From the NCBI GenBank assembly GCA_003279445.1, contig QCHT01000008.1:31771-95770 (forward strand): a DNA stretch of 64,000 nt, given 5' to 3'. The notes beneath the pieces are model-generated. The model searched no databases and was not told the DNA's origin. It saw only the letters and a list, made by a program, of their open reading frames with translations. Position numbers and translations under genes: made by a program. Of this stretch, positions 21,736 through 33,460 are shown piece by piece (the first letter of the stretch is position 1; the number at the start of each line of letters is the position of its first letter). This DNA is from Prochlorococcus sp. AG-402-G10. Lineage in GTDB: Bacteria; Cyanobacteriota; Cyanobacteriia; PCC-6307; Cyanobiaceae.

Positions 21736-23430
21736 TTATGTTGATGCAATAGGTTTTCTCCAACCACTACCAAATGCTTGGTCACTTACTTTTAACACGG
21801 GAGGAGCCTGGCGCCTTTTAAATTCAGCTTGTTTGAACAACTTCTGGACTCTTTGTCTTAAGTCTGTCCCATGTTCTTGGTTGGCAATTGATGTTTGTTG
21901 ATCTTGTTTTTCGATTAGCTCTTTGAGAATTGGATCAAGAATTTCATAGTCAGGTATTGAGTCACTGTCAAATTGATTCGGACTCAGCTCTGCACTTGGA
22001 GGTTTAGTTAGAATTGAGTTGCCTACTAGAGCTCCACTCCTTGGGAGCATTAAGGACCTTCTGCATTGAGAAGACTTGTCGCTGTCAAGCCAGTTACATA
22101 GCTTGAAGACGCTGGTTTTGTAGAGGTCTCCTATGACAGAGAGACCACCATTCATATCACCATAGAGTGTGCAGTATCCAACAGCGTACTCTGACTTGTT
22201 ACCTGTCGATAAAAGTAGATGCTTTTGATTATTTGCTATTGCCATTAGAAGGGTCCCTCTGATACGTGCTTGAAGATTTTCAGCAGTTAACCCTTGAGGG
22301 ACTTCTCCTAGGGGCGCTTTCAGACTTTGGTTATAACTATGCATTAATTCAGTGATGGGTATTGTCTCTGTGGAAAGGCCTAGCCTTTTAGCAAGCTCTT
22401 TGGCATCTGTAACAGAGCTTTCTGAACTCCACGGTGATGGCATTAGTATCGCTAAGACATTCTCTGCACCAAGAGCAGCACAGGCAATAATTGCCACTAA
22501 TGCAGAGTCAATCCCACCACTTAAGCCAAGTACTACACTCTTGAATCCACACTTCTCAACGTAATCACGTAAGCCTAGTACTAATGCCTTTAGAAGTAAT
22601 TCTTCTGTATCAGGGATAGCTTGAGAGGAAGCTTCTTTTGTATAGCTATAGTCCCAGAAGGCAACCGATTCTTGACATAAAGGAAGCGAAAAAGTTGTTT
22701 GACCTTCGTGATTAGTGACAAAACTCGAACCATCAAAGATCAATTCATCGTTGCCACCGACTTGATTGAGATATATAACTGGACAGTTAAGACGTTTAGC
22801 AGCTTCCCCTGCTATTTGTTGACGTATGAGTCTTTTAGTATAAGTAAAGGGGGAAGCCGATAGATTTAAAAGTAGATCTATCTTTCTCGTGGCAAGACTA
22901 GCTATTGGATCTGGTCCAAGTAAACGTTGGCCTTGAATCTTTTCCTCCACCCATATGTCCTCACAAATTGTCAACCCAATTTGCCATGTCTGGCCTTCAA
23001 TCTCAAAATCCATGCATCCAGAACTATCTGAAGGCCTAAAATATCGTTTTTCATCAAATACGTCATAGGTAGGGAGCAATTGTTTCCTGCATACGATCTT
23101 CCATCCGTTCTTAGTGATAAGTGCAATTGAATTGAATAGACTTGGAATTTTGGGATCAGCTGTTGGTTCTGCTACTCCAACTAAAACAGCTAAGTGAGTT
23201 GCATGACTATTAATATGAGCTGAAATCTTTTCTAAAAATACCCATTGCCTATTTACAAGATGTTGATTAAATAGTAAGTCTCTTGGAGGATAGCCCAGTA
23301 ATGAGAGCTCAGGTGTGATTACAAGGTTTGCATTGTTCTTATTAGCCTTTGTACAGGTGTTGATGATTTTTGCACAGTTACCTTTTAAATCACCAATTAG
23401 AGGATTTAGTTGTGCAAGGCAAAGTTTCAT
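21736..23430 (-). CDS. nadE: glutamine-dependent NAD+ synthetase
   Basis: 564 residues in two domains. The N-terminal nitrilase-type glutaminase has Glu in ITPELSLLGYPPRD, Lys in CRKQLLPTYDVF and Cys in LTICEDIWVE. The C-terminal synthetase has the P-loop VVLGLSGGIDSALVA and STGNKSEYAVGYCT. It amidates nicotinate adenine dinucleotide, the step after NadD, and lies 8 bp downstream of the NadD-like gene. Confidence 0.97.
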   Translation of the reverse strand: MKLCLAQLNPLIGDLKGNCAKIINTCTKANKNNANLVITPELSLLGYPPRDLLFNQHLVNRQWVFLEKISAHINSHATHLAVLVGVAEPTADPKIPSLFNSIALITKNGWKIVCRKQLLPTYDVFDEKRYFRPSDSSGCMDFEIEGQTWQIGLTICEDIWVEEKIQGQRLLGPDPIASLATRKIDLLLNLSASPFTYTKRLIRQQIAGEAAKRLNCPVIYLNQVGGNDELIFDGSSFVTNHEGQTTFSLPLCQESVAFWDYSYTKEASSQAIPDTEELLLKALVLGLRDYVEKCGFKSVVLGLSGGIDSALVAIIACAALGAENVLAILMPSPWSSESSVTDAKELAKRLGLSTETIPITELMHSYNQSLKAPLGEVPQGLTAENLQARIRGTLLMAIANNQKHLLLSTGNKSEYAVGYCTLYGDMNGGLSVIGDLYKTSVFKLCNWLDSDKSSQCRRSLMLPRSGALVGNSILTKPPSAELSPNQFDSDSIPDYEILDPILKELIEKQDQQTSIANQEHGTDLRQRVQKLFKQAEFKRRQAPPVLKVSDQAFGSGWRKPIAST

Positions 23431-23438
23431 TATTGTTT

Positions 23439-24017
23439 TTAGGAAATACCATAGAGATTCTTTTCTTTAAGAATTGGTAGAATTGCTTTTGGTATATAAG
23501 AAAGGTGTGGGTTAGAATGGATTGCTGAACTCGCTGCAGCTGGGATTTCTAATGGTAATACAGTAACCTTCCCACCCATATTTGTGATTATCTTTAATTC
23601 ATTGCTATTTATTGGCCAACCTAGACGAGGGACAACCCCAATCCCTGCTTTCCTAAGTACCTTTTTGGCTTCGAACCAAGTTGGTAGAGACTTCACTAGA
23701 TCACTACCTATAATTAACATGAGACTTTTACCTGGCCAATAATCTTTTGCTTGTTCTAGAGTCATTAGGGCCCATTGATTACTTAATTCTTGCCTTAGCT
23801 GTAGGTTTGGGAGATTAATAGCCTCAACTAAAGTACTCAGAAGTTCATGGCGTTGATCAAGCGACGCTCTGTGCTTCTTCTCAGGGTTATTGCTGGCCCA
23901 AGTCGCAACAGTTGGAAAAAGCTTGCTTAGGCCAATCAAGATAGCTTTATGACCAGTAGTAGGAGGATCGGCACTTGTTCCAAGTAAAGCTATGGAACTA
24001 TGGATTGTTCTTTTCAT
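23439..24017 (-). CDS. nadD: nicotinate-nucleotide adenylyltransferase, divergent NadD-like
   Basis: 192-residue nucleotidyltransferase of the HxGH class next to nadE. The usual GGTFDPxHxGH motif appears as GTSADPPTTGH, so the first histidine is Thr, and the C-terminal ISSTxIR motif appears as AASSAIHSN. IIGSDLVKSLPTW is conserved. Context argues strongly for NadD; the altered motif means activity should not be taken for granted. The ATG overlaps the GTPase stop (ATGA). Confidence 0.8.
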   Translation of the reverse strand: MKRTIHSSIALLGTSADPPTTGHKAILIGLSKLFPTVATWASNNPEKKHRASLDQRHELLSTLVEAINLPNLQLRQELSNQWALMTLEQAKDYWPGKSLMLIIGSDLVKSLPTWFEAKKVLRKAGIGVVPRLGWPINSNELKIITNMGGKVTVLPLEIPAAASSAIHSNPHLSYIPKAILPILKEKNLYGIS

Positions 24018-25333
24018 GGCAAGAGAGCTTTATCAAAGCTCTTCTTATTATTAGGCATACCCCAACTTAAGAGATATTGACTCATCTGAGAATTTGTTCT
24101 AGTAAGCTTTCTGAGAATAGATGTTGGATTTGGAAGCGATCTATAGCTATTCTGGAGGAGCTCTTCTGCTGCTAACCGCCCAGTGATCTTTGTCGTATGA
24201 ATAGCAACAGCTGCTTGAGCTAAGGCAACTGGTGCAGAAGGTATCAGGCTTACGCCGCCTGTGAAGGGAGATGCTAGAAATAAAAGGTGCTGTATTACTG
24301 ACAAGGTGCATTGAATACCAAGTTGTACTCCACCGAGCAAACTATTGTGTATAGATAGTTTTTGAAGGAGCTTCCTTGCGGAAGCTCCTTTTAATTCGAA
24401 CCCATATATTTTACTTAGTTGAATAACGAGTGCCGTATCTAAAGCTAATCCTGCTGCAAGATCAAACATTAATATAGGGTTTACAGCAACGCCAGATGCT
24501 TTCAAAGTTGCAAATTTGCCAATAAGACCTTGTACTTCGGATTGTCTTCTTTTTAGTCGACCACTCTTAAGAGAACGATGAAAAGAGTCAGCTTGCCTCA
24601 AAGTATTTAGTGTGAGAAGATTATACCCTTGGTTTTCTAAAATATTGAGTAATGTATTTTTAAGAGAATATATATCGGACTCATATTCTTGGCTGTGGAT
24701 CCGTCCATTTGAACATATCTTCGCTTTTCGCGGTGCTGCTGATATAGTCTCAATTGCTATACTTTTAGCTATATTCGGGAGGCGATTTTTAATACTTTGG
24801 ACAAGTTTCTCTATTTCATTTGATTCCCATTGATCACATCTATTTAAAATTAACAAAACTGGCTTACCATTATTAATAAGTATTTGCAAAGCATTAATTT
24901 CGACACTAGTTATATCGCTGTCAAGAATTAACAAAACCAAGTCGGAATGAAGAGCAGCTTCTAAGGCAAGACAATCTCTATCAGGCGAAGCAATTTCGTT
25001 TATTCCTGGGGTGTCGATTAATTCAATTGACTTTAAATTTGCAATAGAGTGATTCCATTGGATTCCTTTGACTTCCCGAGTAAAGCCATGTGCAATATCA
25101 GTAGCAAAAATTTTTTTTCCAAATAACGCATTCAGTAGGCTTGATTTCCCAACGCCTACCCGACCAAAAGCAACTACCCTTAGATGCCTACTTTCTAATC
25201 GACATATCTGTTTGCTTAGTGCCTGAATTTCTCCCTCAAAGTTTACTTTTTCTAGTGGACTTAGATCTAGGCACTCTTTCCATTCTTTGAGTAAAGCGCT
25301 ATAAGCTCTCTCCTTAGGTTGAGAACGCATCAT
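24014..25333 (-). CDS. Era-like GTPase with C-terminal hydrophobic domain
   Basis: About 439 residues. G1 GRVGVGKSSLLNALFG, G3 DTPGINE and G4 NRCD (for NKxD) are visible in the N-terminal half. The C-terminal half is hydrophobic and resembles DUF697-type GTPases of cyanobacteria and plastids. The start is placed at ATG 25333, which overlaps the stop of the upstream gene as ATGATGA; the open frame extends seven codons further. Function unknown; it is coupled to nadD and nadE. Confidence 0.85.
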   Translation of the reverse strand: MMRSQPKERAYSALLKEWKECLDLSPLEKVNFEGEIQALSKQICRLESRHLRVVAFGRVGVGKSSLLNALFGKKIFATDIAHGFTREVKGIQWNHSIANLKSIELIDTPGINEIASPDRDCLALEAALHSDLVLLILDSDITSVEINALQILINNGKPVLLILNRCDQWESNEIEKLVQSIKNRLPNIAKSIAIETISAAPRKAKICSNGRIHSQEYESDIYSLKNTLLNILENQGYNLLTLNTLRQADSFHRSLKSGRLKRRQSEVQGLIGKFATLKASGVAVNPILMFDLAAGLALDTALVIQLSKIYGFELKGASARKLLQKLSIHNSLLGGVQLGIQCTLSVIQHLLFLASPFTGGVSLIPSAPVALAQAAVAIHTTKITGRLAAEELLQNSYRSLPNPTSILRKLTRTNSQMSQYLLSWGMPNNKKSFDKALLP

Positions 25334-26316
25334 CTTTTCGATTTCCTCCACCAACCTGCCAAAACAGCTAGGACTGCCTCAGCTCCAATTACACCTACGA
25401 ATCCTCCAAACTCATCAACAACAACCCTTACTCCTTTTTTGTCTTTGTTGAAAGAGGTTAGTAGTCGATCAGCTCGAATCATTTCTGGCACGAATTCTAC
25501 TGCTTCACATAGATCTATTGGTGTTAATTGTGTTTGCCCTTGTACCAATGCTGTTAGTAGACGTTCTCTCTTTGCTACCCCTAGTACTTTGTCCACTTCT
25601 TTCCCAAGTACAACCCAGCATTGAGAATTATTGGTTAGCAAGAGAGGCTTTAAATTTCCTAATGTAGTAGCACCATCAAGAGATGGGGCGGCTACTCTTG
25701 GAGTCATAAGATCTCTGGCAGTTAAATCATTGAGTTGAAAAACCTTCCCTATCATGGCTGCCTCATCAGCTTCTATTTGCCCTTTTTGTAAGCCTAGTCT
25801 TGTCATCTGTCTAATTTCTTCTTCATCAGTTGTAATCTCACTCTCGGCTGTTATGACTGGCAACAAGTGCTCTAGTGGAAGGATTAATGGACGCATTAAA
25901 ATACTTAAAAGATGAAGTATTGGTGCACTAATCAATGAAACCTGCAAAGAAAGTTTTGCTCCTATTGATTTTGGAAGTATTTCACCAACTAGAAGAACCA
26001 AAATGGTCAAGCATATTGAAAATAAGGCTCGATCGAATCCTGCACTAAATACAAAAGTCGCATAGATGCCCAGCATTAAACTTCCAAAAATATTAAAACT
26101 GTTATTTGCAATCGTTAAAACAGTTAGCGTTCGGCCAAGTCGATGTCGCAACTTTGCCAATTTTTTTGCTCCCCTTACTGTGGGATGCTCTGCGGCAAGT
26201 TCATGAACTCGTAATGGATTTACAGTTAAGAGAGCAGCTTCTACTCCTGAACACAATGCCGAACCAATTAAGACAATAGCAACAAGAGTTGTTAGGAATA
26301 GAATGTCAGTATTCAT
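25330..26316 (-). CDS. CNNM/HlyC-CorC-like membrane protein with CBS domains
   Basis: 328 residues: an N-terminal DUF21/CNNM membrane domain with about four helices (residues 1-150), then a CBS pair (about 180-310, containing RDLMTPRVAAPS and VRVVVDEFGGFVGVIG). It stops after the CBS pair, so the CorC_HlyC domain of larger relatives is missing. Relatives are implicated in divalent cation (Mg, Co) efflux; substrate here is not known. Confidence 0.85.
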   Translation of the reverse strand: MNTDILFLTTLVAIVLIGSALCSGVEAALLTVNPLRVHELAAEHPTVRGAKKLAKLRHRLGRTLTVLTIANNSFNIFGSLMLGIYATFVFSAGFDRALFSICLTILVLLVGEILPKSIGAKLSLQVSLISAPILHLLSILMRPLILPLEHLLPVITAESEITTDEEEIRQMTRLGLQKGQIEADEAAMIGKVFQLNDLTARDLMTPRVAAPSLDGATTLGNLKPLLLTNNSQCWVVLGKEVDKVLGVAKRERLLTALVQGQTQLTPIDLCEAVEFVPEMIRADRLLTSFNKDKKGVRVVVDEFGGFVGVIGAEAVLAVLAGWWRKSKR

Positions 26317-26374
26317 ACCTTTGGGATCTTCAGTAATTTTGAAGAATCATTAGAACTTCATTTTCCATGATGTT

Positions 26375-27739
26375 TTGATTCCTGCCATCCTTAAGGATTT
26401 AATTGATTATGAAGTTACTGTGAACAATCAGCGGATTTATCAGGATCGACGTGAACGATTCTTGCAAGAATTGGGAAATAGTGCGGCAATAATCCCTGCT
26501 GCAAACTTGGTGACGCATCATGCAGATTGTGAATATCCCTTTAGGCAGGATAGCGATTTTTGGTATTTAACTGGTTTTGATGAACCTGAAGCAATTGCAT
26601 TGTTCTTACCTCATCGGCCAAAAGGTGAAAAATATCTTTTATTTGTTTCGCCAAAAGAGAGAACTGCTGAAATTTGGAGTGGTTTTCGGTGGGGAGTCCA
26701 AGGTGCTATTGATCAGTTTCACGCTGACATTGCTTATCCCTTAAGCGATTTTCCTAAGAAGTTGGGTGAATGTCTTCATGGGGCGGAAAATATTGTTTTC
26801 CGTATCGGTAAACATCCGAAAGTGGAGCCTTTGATTCTCAAAGTTTGGTCTGAGCTGTTAGAAAGATCATCAAGAGGTGACTTAGTCCCATTAGCATTAA
26901 CTGCTCCTTCTGCTTTCCTTCATAAATTTAGATTGAGAAAGGATCCTTGGGAAATTGAACGCTTGCGAGAAGCTGCTCTAATTTCTTCAAATGCTCATGA
27001 AATAGCCCGACATTCAACTCGACCTGGGATGAATGAGCGTCAAATTCAGGCAGTTTTAGAAAAATCCTTTTTGGATCAAGGAGGGAGAGGACCTGCTTAT
27101 GGTTCAATCGTTGCAGGTGGAAAAAATGCTTGTATTCTTCATTACACCGCTAATAATTCTCTTTTGAAAGATAGAGAATTAGTTCTTATTGATGCTGGAT
27201 GCTCAACTAATGATTATTACAATGGTGATATAACAAGAACTTTTCCTATTAATGGGAAGTTTACTTCTGAGCAAAGGGCTATTTATGAAGTTGTTTTGGC
27301 TGCTCAGAATGCAGCTATTCAATATGTATTACCTGGACAAAATGCTGAAGAAATTCATTCGCAAGCACTGAGAGTTTTGGTTGAAGGGTTGGTAGACCTT
27401 GGCTTGCTAAAAGGTTCTCTTGATTCATTGATCGAACAAGGGTTATATAGACATCTCTATATGCATAGAACAGGTCATTGGCTTGGTTTAGATGTTCATG
27501 ATGTAGGAGCGTATCGCTTGGGTGAGTACCCAATTCCTCTTGAACCAGGGATGGTCTTAACTGTTGAGCCTGGTATATACATTAGTGATCTTATTCCTGT
27601 TCCAGAAGGACAGCCAAGTGTTCCAGAACGCTGGAAAAATATCGGCATTCGTATTGAAGATGATGTTTTAGTTACTTCCGATGAACCTGATGTCCTCTCG
27701 TCTAATGCCCTGAAAGCAATTGATGAAATGGAAAGATAA
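26375..27739 (+). CDS. pepP: Xaa-Pro aminopeptidase (M24)
   Basis: 454 residues with an N-terminal AMP_N domain (YQDRRERFLQEL, DFWYLTGFDEPEA) and a pita-bread M24 catalytic domain. Metal ligands lie in LIDAGCSTNDYYNGDITRTF (two Asp), HRTGHWLGLDVHD (His), TVEPGIYI and IRIEDDVLVT (two Glu). It removes N-terminal residues before proline. The earliest start is TTG at 26375; nearby ATGs are out of frame. Confidence 0.94.
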   Translation: MIPAILKDLIDYEVTVNNQRIYQDRRERFLQELGNSAAIIPAANLVTHHADCEYPFRQDSDFWYLTGFDEPEAIALFLPHRPKGEKYLLFVSPKERTAEIWSGFRWGVQGAIDQFHADIAYPLSDFPKKLGECLHGAENIVFRIGKHPKVEPLILKVWSELLERSSRGDLVPLALTAPSAFLHKFRLRKDPWEIERLREAALISSNAHEIARHSTRPGMNERQIQAVLEKSFLDQGGRGPAYGSIVAGGKNACILHYTANNSLLKDRELVLIDAGCSTNDYYNGDITRTFPINGKFTSEQRAIYEVVLAAQNAAIQYVLPGQNAEEIHSQALRVLVEGLVDLGLLKGSLDSLIEQGLYRHLYMHRTGHWLGLDVHDVGAYRLGEYPIPLEPGMVLTVEPGIYISDLIPVPEGQPSVPERWKNIGIRIEDDVLVTSDEPDVLSSNALKAIDEMER

Positions 27740-27759
27740 ATATTTACTTTTTTAGAGAT

Positions 27760-28548
27760 TTACCAATTTGAAATATGCTTGATAATGTCATTAGTTGATA
27801 AAAGGATTTCATCTGCTCCTGCTTTCTTGAGTTGAGATTCATAAACTGTACGCTCCTTAATATTTGCTTTTTTATGTAGGTGCGGGGGCGCTACTGCAAA
27901 ACTGGTAAATCGTTGATTTGGACATTTTTTGCGTGCTCGTCCAATTGTCAGAACATCTGCAACTGTGTCTCCAACGTATGCAATAGGAGGAGTGCCTTTA
28001 CCTAGAGGCTTTGATAATAGTTGTTCCCCTAATCTGATTAAGCCTTCAGGGTTTGGTTTGTCGGGTGCATCACCCATAGCTATTAGGGGAGGTTCAATTA
28101 GGCCAATACGATGTTCGAGAACAAATTTTGCTGAAGGAAGTTCAGCCCCACTAACAAAACCCCAACCAACTTCTTGCTCAGTTAACTTGTCGAAAAATTC
28201 TTTATTTACAAGAAGCTTTTCATTTTTGATAAATCCATTCCATTTAGTATGGTCTTGATTGTCAGGATTGCTACCAAAATAAAATTTACTGAATTCGCGT
28301 ATTAAATTATCCCTAGATGGCAACTCGATTTTGAGTTTGTTCAACTCTTTTCTTCTTCTTATTAGCTCAAGACTTGCATCCCAATCATTATTCCAATTTC
28401 CTTCAGATTTAAGAGAATCAATGACTTGATTGCTAGGCCTCCATTTAGAGAAATGATTTACTGTTTCTTGAAGTGCTAACCGGTAGCTATTCTCAACATC
28501 ACGAACAACGCCATCTATGTCGAATAGTACTAATGCTTTGAAATCCAA
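27760..28548 (-). CDS. HAD-superfamily hydrolase
   Basis: 262 residues. HAD motif I is LFDIDGVVRDVENSY, motif II lies near WGFVSGAELPSAK, and the acidic motif IV is PIAYVGDTVADVLTI. This fits a cyanobacterial HAD-IA group acting as a phosphatase on small metabolites; the substrate is unknown. Convergent with pepP and divergent from the PSRP-3 gene. Confidence 0.85.
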   Translation of the reverse strand: MDFKALVLFDIDGVVRDVENSYRLALQETVNHFSKWRPSNQVIDSLKSEGNWNNDWDASLELIRRRKELNKLKIELPSRDNLIREFSKFYFGSNPDNQDHTKWNGFIKNEKLLVNKEFFDKLTEQEVGWGFVSGAELPSAKFVLEHRIGLIEPPLIAMGDAPDKPNPEGLIRLGEQLLSKPLGKGTPPIAYVGDTVADVLTIGRARKKCPNQRFTSFAVAPPHLHKKANIKERTVYESQLKKAGADEILLSTNDIIKHISNW

Positions 28549-28610
28549 ACTTACCTGAATGCAGCTAATCCTGTTAAGTTAGTTGATTGTTAGTTGTATA
28601 AGGTTTAGAA

Positions 28611-29090
28611 ATGAGCGTTTCTGATAGTTCCTCTGCGATTCAAGAGGGTCAGGCCAATTTAAATCCTGAGGGTGCTGGAGACCAAAAGACTAAAGCAGGT
28701 CGCCCAGGCATGCTTGGTGCGGCAGCAGTGCTTGCTTCTGCAACTTTTGATGCTGACGGCGTTCCTTCTGGTCATACACCTAAAGCAGATGAAGGAAGGT
28801 TTCTTTTAAAGATTCTTTGGCTTCCAGATAATGTGGCCTTGGCAGTGGATCAAATAGTTGGAGGAGGTACTAGTCCTCTTACTGCTTATTTCTTTTGGCC
28901 GAGGGAAGATGCTTGGGAAACCCTTAAGACTGAATTAGAAGAAAAAGCTTGGATTACTGATAATGAGAGGGTTGAAATCTTAAATAAAGCAACAGAAGTT
29001 ATTAATTATTGGCAGGAGGAAGGGAAAGGTAAAACTTTAGAAGAAGCTAAATTGAAGTTCCCAGAAGTGTCATTCTGTGGGACAGCTTGA
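28611..29090 (+). CDS. ycf65: 30S ribosomal protein PSRP-3 / Ycf65
   Basis: 159 residues. The C-terminal 100 match PSRP-3: [35 protein letters not shown] and KTELEEKAW. This ribosomal protein is restricted to cyanobacteria and plastids. The N-terminal 60 residues are a Ser/Gly-rich extension with low-complexity look. It is a good lineage marker for this window. Confidence 0.92.
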   Translation: MSVSDSSSAIQEGQANLNPEGAGDQKTKAGRPGMLGAAAVLASATFDADGVPSGHTPKADEGRFLLKILWLPDNVALAVDQIVGGGTSPLTAYFFWPREDAWETLKTELEEKAWITDNERVEILNKATEVINYWQEEGKGKTLEEAKLKFPEVSFCGTA

Positions 29091-29113
29091 TTTTTAATTA
29101 GGTTAAAGATTAT

Positions 29114-29524
29114 TTATTTGCTTAATACTGCTTGAGCTCTGGCTCTTGCTTTGCTTAGGCTTTCTTTAGCTTTGATTTTTTCTGGTGAGTTTCCTTCCCC
29201 CTCAAGCTTTGTTAATTCGTTTTTAGCTTCTTCTAGTTTCTTTTCTGCATCAGCTGAATCAATACTTGCTCCTAATTCTGCAGAATTTACTAACACGGTT
29301 ACATCATCAGATTCAACTTCAGCAAAGCCTCCCATCAGAGCAATAGAGTCCCATTGCCCATTGCTGCTACGAACTTTTAGAACACCTATATCAATTGCTG
29401 TAACCATAGATATATGCCCTGGAAGTATTCCAAGTAGGCCTGTAGTGCTTGGAAGAATAACTTCTTCTACTGTGTCGTCAAACACACTCTTGTCTGGAGC
29501 AAGTACTCTGAGGGTGAGGGACAT
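29114..29524 (-). CDS. atpC: F1 ATP synthase subunit epsilon
   Basis: 136 residues: N-terminal beta sandwich (LRVLAPDKSVFDDTVEEV, LPGHISMVTAIDIG) and C-terminal helical pair that inhibits ATPase activity. Follows atpD by 74 bp on the same strand, the usual cyanobacterial beta-epsilon operon apart from the large atp operon. Confidence 0.95.
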   Translation of the reverse strand: MSLTLRVLAPDKSVFDDTVEEVILPSTTGLLGILPGHISMVTAIDIGVLKVRSSNGQWDSIALMGGFAEVESDDVTVLVNSAELGASIDSADAEKKLEEAKNELTKLEGEGNSPEKIKAKESLSKARARAQAVLSK

Positions 29525-29598
29525 TTGGTTGCTTAGTTGGTGATTAAATGAGATTTGATTAATACTGAACTCAAGAGAGATTAAGAGACTCCCTTGAG

Positions 29599-31089
<1,491 letters not shown>

Positions 31090-31149
31090 TTACTTTTAAG
31101 CAAATCGCATTAAACCGCGCAAGACTACCACTATGCAGGGAGGGTATGT

Positions 31150-31172
31150 TGTGCGGTTCGGTCAACCGCACA
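31150..31172. promoter_or_regulatory. 9-bp perfect hairpin between atpD and groES
   Basis: tgtgcggtt (31150-31158) and aaccgcaca (31164-31172) pair perfectly around a 5-base loop in the atpD/groES divergent spacer. It is GC-richer than its surroundings. No full CIRCE element (TTAGCACTC-N9-GAGTGCTAA) is seen upstream of groES, so this could be a different operator or an RNA leader hairpin. The role is unknown. Confidence 0.4.
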
Positions 31173-31287
31173 GAATAGTTGTAGTCGCGAGGCTGCTTTG
31201 GTGAATATCTTGTTGTTCATATGGATACGAGTTTTCCTCGTTTCTTTAGGCGAAAACCTCGCCCAACTATTGATCCTGCATTAATTC

Positions 31288-31599
31288 ATGGCGGCTGTAT
31301 CTCTCAGCGTCTCCACTGTTAAGCCACTTGGAGATCGTATTTTTATTAAAGTCTCTGAATCAGAAGAGAAAACGGCGGGTGGGATTTTGCTCCCAGACAC
31401 TGCCAAAGAAAAACCTCAGGTTGGTGAGGTTGCCCAAGTTGGTCCAGGGAAACGCAACGAAGATGGTTCCCGACAAGCTCCAGAAGTTGGAGTGGGTGAC
31501 AAAGTGCTCTATAGCAAGTATGCAGGCACTGACATTAAGCTAGGTGGCGATGAATACGTCCTTTTATCTGAAAAGGACATCCTCGCAGTAGTCAATTGA
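31288..31599 (+). CDS. groES: co-chaperonin GroES
   Basis: 103 residues forming the heptameric lid of Gro[13 protein letters not shown] at the N-terminus, the mobile loop [13 protein letters not shown] and [11 protein letters not shown] are typical. It lies 67 bp before groEL in the standard groESL operon. Confidence 0.97.
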   Translation: MAAVSLSVSTVKPLGDRIFIKVSESEEKTAGGILLPDTAKEKPQVGEVAQVGPGKRNEDGSRQAPEVGVGDKVLYSKYAGTDIKLGGDEYVLLSEKDILAVVN

Positions 31600-31666
31600 A
31601 TACGATTGCTTAGCCCAAAGCAAAACTTTACTTTTTAACCCTTCTTTTTAAAGCGCATCGCCTCCT

Positions 31667-33298
31667 ATGGCTAAGAGAATTATTTACAACGAACAAGCCC
31701 GCCGAGCACTCGAGCGAGGTATTGACATTTTGACTGAATCTGTGGCTGTTACCCTTGGCCCTAAAGGACGAAATGTAGTTTTAGAAAAGAAGTTTGGCGC
31801 TCCTCAAATAATTAACGATGGTGTAACCATTGCTAAAGAAATTGAACTTGAGGACACCATTGAAAATACTGGCGTTGCTCTGATACGTCAGGCAGCTTCA
31901 AAGACAAATGATGCTGCAGGTGATGGAACGACCACAGCAACTGTATTAGCCCATGCAATGGTTAAGGCCGGATTGAGGAATGTAGCTGCTGGTGCCAATG
32001 CAATCACTCTGAAGAAAGGGATTGATAAGGCAACAGCCTTTCTTGTTACCAAGATTCAAGAACAGGCTAAGCCTATAAGTGATAGCAATGCGATTGCTCA
32101 ATGCGGAACTATTGCTGCAGGGAATGATGAAGAAGTTGGACAGATGATTGCAAATGCAATGGATAAAGTTGGTAAAGAAGGGGTGATTTCCTTGGAAGAA
32201 GGGAAATCGATGACAACAGAATTAGAAGTCACTGAAGGAATGAGGTTTGATAAAGGTTATATCTCTCCTTACTTCGCAACAGATACTGAGAGAATGGAGG
32301 CAGTTTTAGATGAGCCTTATATTCTCCTTACAGATAAAAAAATAGGATTGGTTCAGGATCTTGTTCCTGTATTAGAACAAATTGCTAAAACTGGTAAACC
32401 ACTTCTAATTATTGCTGAGGACATTGAAAAAGAAGCACTGGCAACATTGGTTGTTAATCGTTTACGCGGTGTTTTGAATGTTGCTGCTGTTAAAGCACCT
32501 GGATTTGGTGATAGACGTAAAGCGATGCTTGAAGATATGGCGGTTTTGACTAATGGTCAATTAATCACAGAGGACGCAGGCCTTAAGTTAGAGAATGCAA
32601 CCTTAGAGATGCTTGGCACATCTCGCAGAGTGACAATTAATAAAGATACGACCACTATTGTTGCAGAAGGAAATGAGGCAGCTGTTCAAGCAAGATGTGA
32701 GCAGATCAAAAAACAGATGGATGAAACAGACTCTACTTATGACAAAGAGAAGCTTCAAGAGAGGCTTGCTAAGCTTGCAGGTGGAGTAGCAGTAGTCAAA
32801 GTTGGAGCTGCAACTGAAACTGAGATGAAAGACAAGAAGCTTCGCTTAGAAGATGCTATTAATGCCACAAAAGCTGCTGTTGAGGAAGGAATTGTTCCTG
32901 GGGGTGGTACAACTCTTGCCCACTTGGCTTCTGAGGTTGAATCTTGGGCAGGACAAAATCTCACTGGTGAAGAGTTAATAGGAGCAAACATTGTTGAGGC
33001 AGCATTGACTGCACCCTTGATGCGTATATCTGAAAATGCAGGAGCTAATGGTGCGGTTATTGCAGAGCATGTCAAAGGTAAGCCATTAAATGATGGGTAC
33101 AATGCAGCTTCAGGTGAATATGTAGATATGCTGGCTGCAGGAATTGTTGACCCTGCAAAGGTTACTCGTTCTGCACTGCAGAACGCTTCTTCTATTGCTG
33201 GCATGGTCCTAACAACAGAATGCATTGTTGCTGATTTGCCTGAAAAGAAAGAATCTGCCCCTTCTGGTGCAGGAATGGGCGGTGACTTCGATTATTGA
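31667..33298 (+). CDS. groEL: chaperonin GroEL (GroEL1 type)
   Basis: 543 residues. Nucleotide motif [29 protein letters not shown] and the [11 protein letters not shown] region are all intact. The C-terminus is AGMGGDFDY rather than the repeated GGM tail, the pattern of cyanobacterial operon-encoded GroEL1. A strong terminator follows at 33326. Confidence 0.97.
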   Translation: MAKRIIYNEQARRALERGIDILTESVAVTLGPKGRNVVLEKKFGAPQIINDGVTIAKEIELEDTIENTGVALIRQAASKTNDAAGDGTTTATVLAHAMVKAGLRNVAAGANAITLKKGIDKATAFLVTKIQEQAKPISDSNAIAQCGTIAAGNDEEVGQMIANAMDKVGKEGVISLEEGKSMTTELEVTEGMRFDKGYISPYFATDTERMEAVLDEPYILLTDKKIGLVQDLVPVLEQIAKTGKPLLIIAEDIEKEALATLVVNRLRGVLNVAAVKAPGFGDRRKAMLEDMAVLTNGQLITEDAGLKLENATLEMLGTSRRVTINKDTTTIVAEGNEAAVQARCEQIKKQMDETDSTYDKEKLQERLAKLAGGVAVVKVGAATETEMKDKKLRLEDAINATKAAVEEGIVPGGGTTLAHLASEVESWAGQNLTGEELIGANIVEAALTAPLMRISENAGANGAVIAEHVKGKPLNDGYNAASGEYVDMLAAGIVDPAKVTRSALQNASSIAGMVLTTECIVADLPEKKESAPSGAGMGGDFDY

Positions 33299-33325
33299 TT
33301 GAATTCTTCAACCATTCAATACCAT

Positions 33326-33369
33326 AAATAAGAAAAGGACTGGGCATAAGCTTGGTCCTTTTCTTATTT
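33326..33369 (+). terminator. rho-independent terminator of groESL
   Basis: The arms 33326-33340 (aaataagaaaaggac) and 33355-33369 (gtccttttcttattt) are perfectly complementary over 15 bp with a 14-base loop. It lies 28 bp after the groEL stop. The U-rich right arm makes it a good terminator, and the A-rich left arm would serve the opposite strand as well. Confidence 0.85.
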
Positions 33370-33460
33370 ATTACTCTTTAGAATCTCTCATGTAAGATAT
33401 TTAATTATTAGGTGAGTTTATTTCGAACTATATTTTTTATACCAGCCACTCTCTTTCTTT

